Origin: CAYWGR01 sp964458015
Lineage (GTDB): Bacteria > Planctomycetota > Planctomycetia > Pirellulales > Thermoguttaceae
Direction: 5' to 3'
NCBI GenBank assembly: GCA_964458015.1
Contig: CAYWGR010000208.1
Location: forward strand, 1-9,166
DNA: 9,166 bases
Shown here: positions 6,627 to 9,166 of the stretch, piece by piece
How positions within the stretch are numbered: position 1 is the stretch's first letter
Layout of the letters: every line of letters begins with the position of its first letter
The notes under the pieces: generated by a model
Told to the model about the DNA's origin: nothing
The model's input: the letters and a program-made list of their open reading frames with translations, nothing else
Database searches by the model: none
Made by a program: the position numbers and the translations under genes

Positions 6627-7298
6627 TTACAAGCCCAACATTTTTAGAAATGATTGGGCAATGTCCAGCAGCGATTGGGCCACGGCTTGAGGATTTCGCG
6701 AAATCGCCATGATGAGCCCGATCATGATCAGCAGGCCGGCGCTAATCAGGCTCATGCCGCGCGGGTTGCGGGCAACGTCTTCGCGAGTCAGGGCGTCGCC
6801 CAGCGTTGATTCGAGGCGCCGCCAGCCGGCATGGCTTTGATTGCCGCCGGCCGAAATCAACGAGGTGCTGCGGAGCGCGGCGAAGTTGTCGATGAAAAGT
6901 TGTATGCCCAGGCCCGGCAGCACCAAGCTATCGCCGGCCCAGCGGGCGTCGGGATCAAGACGATCGACCAACTCGGCCAAGATGGGACGCAATTGATCGA
7001 CCGAGATGTTGTAGATGATCAGCCGAGGCCGCAGCATCAGCAGAACAAACACCACGCACATCGCATAGAGTGCCAGCAGTAAAAGCCAAACGTGTGGACC
7101 GAATCGCACGGCGGCGTCGTAAGGGAAGAAAAGCTCGATCGGGCCGACGATGACCAAGCCCGAGATCGCCAATGCCAAGGTTGCGGCATCGCGCACGCTG
7201 GAAACCAGCAGCGGTCGCCGCGATAAATTGACTACGCCCAGCAGCAGCAGATACATTGCCACGGGGCCCAGGGCCAGGCATAAGCGAAACGGATCCAT
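6627..7298 (-). CDS. Four-helix membrane protein of unknown function
   Basis: A 223-residue integral membrane protein. The ATG at 7298 is chosen because GGGAG (7308-7312) lies 9 nt upstream; a TTG at 7304 would leave only 3 nt. Hydrophobic helices are at about residues 6-25, 39-59, 68-90 and 182-200. Between helices 3 and 4 is a soluble domain (91-180) with alternating strands and helices, including IIYNISVDQLRPIL, ARWAGDSLVLPGLGIQLFID and an SHAGWRRLE stretch. A short amphipathic helix closes the protein (205-222). I know of similar uncharacterised planctomycete proteins but no function, and I see no catalytic or transporter signature. It converges on the ASCH gene with 2 bp between stop codons. 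Upstream lies the hairpin-rich non-coding region, so its promoter should be near 7310-7390; a TAGAAT hexamer is there without a good -35. Confidence 0.82.
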   Translation of the reverse strand: MDPFRLCLALGPVAMYLLLLGVVNLSRRPLLVSSVRDAATLALAISGLVIVGPIELFFPYDAAVRFGPHVWLLLLALYAMCVVFVLLMLRPRLIIYNISVDQLRPILAELVDRLDPDARWAGDSLVLPGLGIQLFIDNFAALRSTSLISAGGNQSHAGWRRLESTLGDALTREDVARNPRGMSLISAGLLIMIGLIMAISRNPQAVAQSLLDIAQSFLKMLGL

Positions 7299-7389
7299 CG
7301 GCAAAACTCCCGGAAAGAAACCCGACAGTCCGCTATTCTACCGTGATGCAAGACATTCCGCGAGGGGGGAAAGCAGGGCGTTCAGTAAC

Positions 7390-7424
7390 GGATTTTGGCG
7401 GTTTGCCCGCAGACCGCAAAATCC
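7390..7424. repeat. Stem-loop, 12-bp stem with one bulge
   Basis: GGATTTTGGCGGT (7390-7402) pairs with ACCGCAAAATCC (7413-7424) through 12 base pairs with one unpaired G, around a 10-nt loop. On the plus strand there is no T-tract after it, and on the minus strand it lies about 90 bp upstream of the membrane-protein gene. It is seen directly; its role is unknown. Confidence 0.6.
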
Positions 7425-7432
7425 ACAACAGT

Positions 7433-7466
7433 TTAGCAGCCGACGGAACGTCGGCTCTGCTGCTAA
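7433..7466. repeat. Compound palindrome with 8-bp inner stem
   Basis: AGCCGACG (7438-7445) and CGTCGGCT (7449-7456) form a perfect 8-bp stem closed by GAA. A second pair, TTAGCAG (7433-7439) and CTGCTAA (7460-7466), can form an outer stem if the inner one gives up its end base pairs. The CCGACG-GAA-CGTCGG core resembles palindromes I recall between planctomycete genes. It lies 8 bp after the previous stem-loop, so the two may form a paired repeat unit of BIME type. Confidence 0.55.
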
Positions 7467-7581
7467 GCTGACGTACCGATGATAGTTAAGCAACACAGCT
7501 TACTCAACTTGACTACAAGAAATTACTGTGCCGGCAGGAGCTGGAAACTGTGGGACTAAGGAGCAGGGACTCAATAAAATT

Positions 7582-7605
7582 ACCCCGCAACTGTGGTCGC
7601 GGGGT
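7582..7605. repeat. Stem-loop, perfect 7-bp GC-rich stem
   Basis: ACCCCGC (7582-7588) and GCGGGGT (7599-7605) are perfect reverse complements with a 10-nt loop. It lies between the two copies of CTAAGGAG. No T-tract follows on either strand. Confidence 0.5.
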
Positions 7606-7638
7606 GTGTGATGAACAATCTAAGGAGTATCCAACAAA

Positions 7639-7716
7639 ATGGTCCCAACCTCTGACGCGGGAACCTTATGCACATTCTCTGTGGCGTTCCGAAGCCGGAG
7701 CTTCGGAACGAGATAG
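7639..7716 (+). other. Possible 25-codon micro-ORF with ribosome-site-like lead
   Basis: An ATG at 7639 follows AAGGAG (7622-7627) by 11 nt and opens 25 codons up to a TAG at 7714-7716. The peptide would be MVPTSDAGTLC... with an Arg/Ser-rich end. Its second half is encoded by the perfect hairpin at 7685-7710, which argues against a conserved peptide. The spacing is also longer than ideal. It is recorded because it is the only start in this region with a strong Shine-Dalgarno-like sequence. Confidence 0.15.
7685..7710. repeat. Perfect 11-bp stem-loop with CGGA loop
   Basis: CGTTCCGAAGC (7685-7695) and GCTTCGGAACG (7700-7710) pair without mismatch around the four-base loop CGGA. It is the strongest perfect hairpin in the window. 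It lies 79 bp past the stop of the YHS-like gene on the minus strand, but the bases after it there are not a T-tract, so rho-independent termination is unlikely. It may stabilise the mRNA end or be a dispersed repeat. Confidence 0.6.
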
Positions 7717-7749
7717 CTCCATTTCACTGGAAATTCAACTTTTTTCTAT

Positions 7750-7783
7750 CCACTAGCCACTAGCCACCAACCACTAACCACTA
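7750..7783. repeat. Heptamer tandem repeat, about five copies of CCACTAR
   Basis: The units are CCACTAG, CCACTAG, CCACCAA, CCACTAA and a partial CCACTA, back to back. The array begins 5 bp past the 3' end of the YHS-like gene (stop at 7789) and is out of any coding region. Heptamer arrays of this type are known as short tandemly repeated repetitive sequences in some cyanobacteria. Similar arrays in this organism could arise by slippage. The function is unknown. Confidence 0.65.
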
Positions 7784-7788
7784 TTTCA

Positions 7789-9078
7789 CTACTTCCCCGT
7801 CGCGTAGCGTTGCGGATCTTTGTTGAATTGCGTTTGGTTGGCGCTGGTCGAGAACATGTAGAGCCGACCGTTGAAGGTTGCGCAGTACGTCGGCAAACCG
7901 GGCACCGTTCGATGTTCGTCCACGGTCAGCACGGGGTCATTGCCGGAATAAGCCGGCGCAAAGGCGTCGGGATCGGCCATGAACTGCAACCGTTGTGCCG
8001 GGCCGGAGAGACGATAGATTTTGCCGTTATGCACGACCGTCCAACGTAAATCACCGCGAACCCAGTGGCCGTTACACATAATCTCGACGGGGCAATATCC
8101 GCCCATGGCGGCCGATGGGGCAACGAAATTGTCGTTGGTATTATCCTGCGATTCCGTCGATTCGGCAATCGCATAAGCAGCCGGCGTTACTTTGTCGGCC
8201 GGCGGCGTTTGTTGGACCGGCGGCGTCGAGGCAATCGACTCGGCCTGATAGGTATTCGTCACCGGAGCATGGGTGACCTCGATCGTGGCTCTCCCGTTGT
8301 ACAAAGAAACAACGGTCCCGTCTGGCGTATCGGATGGCAAAATCGCCGTCGAGATCGCCTCTGTTTTTTCCGGCCACATATTCGATTGAGTTTTCTCGGT
8401 TTTCTTCGGTTTGGGCTCGGCCTTCGGCTTTTGCTGTTCCAGAGGCTTCGATTCGGCCTTTGGTTTCGGTTGCTCTTGGGGCTTCGGCTCGGCCTTGGGT
8501 TTCGGCTGCTCTTGAGGCTTCGGCTCGGCCTTGGGTTTCGGTTGTTCCTTCACAGGCTCTTTCGGTTCTTCTTTGGCCTTGGGAGCTTCCTTCTTCGGAC
8601 CGGTCTCGAAGGGACTAGGCAAGATCGATTGATCCGGTTCGACAGGCAAGCCCGGCAGACCGCCGTCGGCCGAGGATTTCGGAGATTGTTGCGGTTTTGG
8701 TTCCGCGGGAATTTCAGAGGGAGTTGGAGGAACCACGGGAGGCAGAATACCGCCTTCCTGCGGTTGTTGAGTGGGCGGCTGCAACTGTGTCGGAGGTACT
8801 TGCGACGGTGCCGCGGCCCTGGGCAACGGCAATTGTTCCTGGCCTTGCGGCGTGGGAATAACGGTTGCGCCAAAGGATCGCGGATTCGTTTGTTCCGGAC
8901 GATTTTCACCCGGCCATTGTCGCCACACGGTCGGATAATATCCGAAGTTTCCGGAGTTCGGAATGCAGTTGGTCGGACAAGGCCGTGTCGGTTGGGTGAA
9001 TTGCTGTGCGGCATACGCAAATCGGCAAAGCCCCAAGGCCAGTACGATTCCGGTTAGTATCGCAACAGAACGCAACAT
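7789..9078 (-). CDS. Secreted proline-rich protein with tandem YHS-like repeats
   Basis: A 429-residue exported protein. The ATG at 9078 is chosen because AAAGGA is centred about 12 nt upstream and it gives a clean 23-residue signal peptide with cleavage after AYA. Starts at 9105 or 9108 lack a ribosome site and would put 9-10 residues before it. After cleavage come a Cys pair (C34, C38) and GYYPTVWRQWPG (47-57 area), a motif I associate with planctomycete envelope proteins. Residues 75-175 are Pro/Gln/Glu-rich. Residues 179-226 are four tandem 12-residue units of the form QPKPKAEPKPQE. A linker (227-325) follows. The C-terminus holds two related units: HNGKIYRLSGPAQRLQFMAD (350-369) and FNGRLYMFSTSANQTQFNKD (402-421), each followed by P..(F/Y)A. 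These fit the YHS pattern, but the typical metal-binding Cys set is incomplete. A wall-spanning stalk carrying a binding module is inferred. Confidence 0.82.
   Translation of the reverse strand: MLRSVAILTGIVLALGLCRFAYAAQQFTQPTRPCPTNCIPNSGNFGYYPTVWRQWPGENRPEQTNPRSFGATVIPTPQGQEQLPLPRAAAPSQVPPTQLQPPTQQPQEGGILPPVVPPTPSEIPAEPKPQQSPKSSADGGLPGLPVEPDQSILPSPFETGPKKEAPKAKEEPKEPVKEQPKPKAEPKPQEQPKPKAEPKPQEQPKPKAESKPLEQQKPKAEPKPKKTEKTQSNMWPEKTEAISTAILPSDTPDGTVVSLYNGRATIEVTHAPVTNTYQAESIASTPPVQQTPPADKVTPAAYAIAESTESQDNTNDNFVAPSAAMGGYCPVEIMCNGHWVRGDLRWTVVHNGKIYRLSGPAQRLQFMADPDAFAPAYSGNDPVLTVDEHRTVPGLPTYCATFNGRLYMFSTSANQTQFNKDPQRYATGK
8401..8544 (-). repeat. Four in-frame 36-bp tandem repeats
   Basis: This coding repeat lies in the YHS-like gene and encodes residues 179-226 as four 12-residue units: QPKPKAEPKPQE twice, then QPKPKAESKPLE and QQKPKAEPKPKK. 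The first two units are identical in protein, and the later two have drifted, so the array probably grew by duplication at its N-terminal side. The Lys-Pro alternation predicts an extended, positively charged rod. The length is likely to vary among strains. Confidence 0.8.
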
Positions 9079-9113
9079 AGCATCCCATCCTTTGCCCAAA
9101 AACATCACAATGT

Positions 9114-9166
9114 TTAGTAGTATCGACTCTGGTTGTAACCGCGACCGAGGGTTTGATAGCTGCGGA
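9114..9166 (-). CDS. C-terminal end of a gene running in from the right edge (partial)
   Basis: On the minus strand an open frame enters from the window edge and ends at TAA (9114-9116), reading ...RSYQTLGRGYNQSRYY. Only 16 complete codons are visible, so no family can be named. The Gly/Tyr/Arg/Gln-rich end resembles tails of secreted planctomycete proteins and has no rare-looking codons. The stop lies 35 nt upstream of the YHS-like start on the same strand, which would make the two genes an operon. A chance open frame of this length is also quite possible. Confidence 0.4.
   Translation of the reverse strand, partial: RSYQTLGRGYNQSRYY

Larger units (their letters stand above)
7299..7788. other. 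490-bp gene-free, hairpin-rich region
   Basis: No convincing gene lies here. Between 7390 and 7710 there are four strong stem-loops (7390-7424, 7433-7466, 7582-7605, 7685-7710), a weaker one (GGTCCC 7641-7646 with GGGAACC 7659-7665, one bulge), and then a five-copy 7-bp tandem repeat (7750-7783). An 8-bp direct repeat CTAAGGAG occurs at 7556-7563 and 7620-7627. The open frames crossing the region (7150-7482 and 7550-7756) run through the hairpins and lack protein-like composition. The region lies upstream of the membrane-protein gene and downstream of the YHS-like gene. It may be a cluster of dispersed repeats or a structured RNA; I could not match it to tmRNA, SRP RNA, RNase P RNA or a riboswitch class. 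Confidence 0.6.

Noticed and set aside
6692..6705. 14-bp perfect palindrome GATTTCGCGAAATC inside the membrane-protein gene
   Set aside because: About one palindrome of this length is expected by chance in 9 kb, and it is explained by coding sequence.
7150..7482. 110-codon plus-strand frame crossing the start of the membrane-protein gene and two stem-loops
   Set aside because: Basic, low-information sequence running through palindromes; no ribosome site.
7550..7756. 68-codon plus-strand frame in the hairpin-rich region
   Set aside because: Begins at a GTG without a ribosome site and spans the 7582-7605 and 7685-7710 stems; composition is not protein-like.
8065..9057. 330-codon open frame on the plus strand, antisense to the YHS-like gene
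   Set aside because: Its protein is Arg/Leu/Gly low complexity that mirrors the Lys/Pro repeats of the minus-strand gene; it has no ribosome site and no domain pattern.

Overview
The window looks like a piece of a Planctomycetota chromosome, probably Pirellulales-like. This rests on protein style rather than a marker gene. The polysaccharide-export protein, the four-helix membrane protein and the proline-rich protein with a GYYPTVWRQWPG-type motif all resemble families I know almost only from planctomycetes. There is no rRNA, tRNA, CRISPR array, transposase or phage gene, and no window-level sign of recent transfer.

Layout from left to right. (1) 145-3314, plus strand: a signalling block with a membrane chemoreceptor (MCP), an unrecognised 82-residue protein, and a response regulator whose receiver domain is followed by a helical C-terminal half without a visible DNA-binding motif. 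(2) 3342-5863, minus strand: a two-gene unit, first a secreted TPR protein, then a Wza/PES-type polysaccharide-export protein. Their junction is very tight or overlapping, depending on the start chosen. (3) 5864-6285: a 422-bp divergent intergenic region with hairpins in the leader side of the TPR gene, a REP-like hairpin, and a good sigma70-like promoter facing the ASCH gene. (4) 6286-6624, plus: an ASCH-domain protein. It converges, with only 2 bp between stop codons, on (5) 6627-7298, minus: a four-helix membrane protein of unknown function. (6) 7299-7788: a 490-bp gene-free region with at least four strong stem-loops and a five-copy heptamer tandem repeat. (7) 7789-9078, minus: a secreted protein with a proline/lysine-rich stalk (four 12-residue repeats) and two YHS-like C-terminal repeats. 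The last codons of another probable minus-strand gene lie at the right edge.

How the genes may work together: the MCP and response regulator are plausibly one sensory pathway, with the small protein between them as an accessory. The TPR and export proteins are plausibly one envelope-polysaccharide unit. The YHS-like protein is probably also exported. I see no canonical defence, secondary-metabolite or mobile system. The least explained parts are the structured non-coding region 7390-7783, the tandem YHS-like protein and the small protein at 2204-2452. Starts were chosen by Shine-Dalgarno spacing and signal-peptide fit. Family names come from recall of conserved motifs; no search was run.
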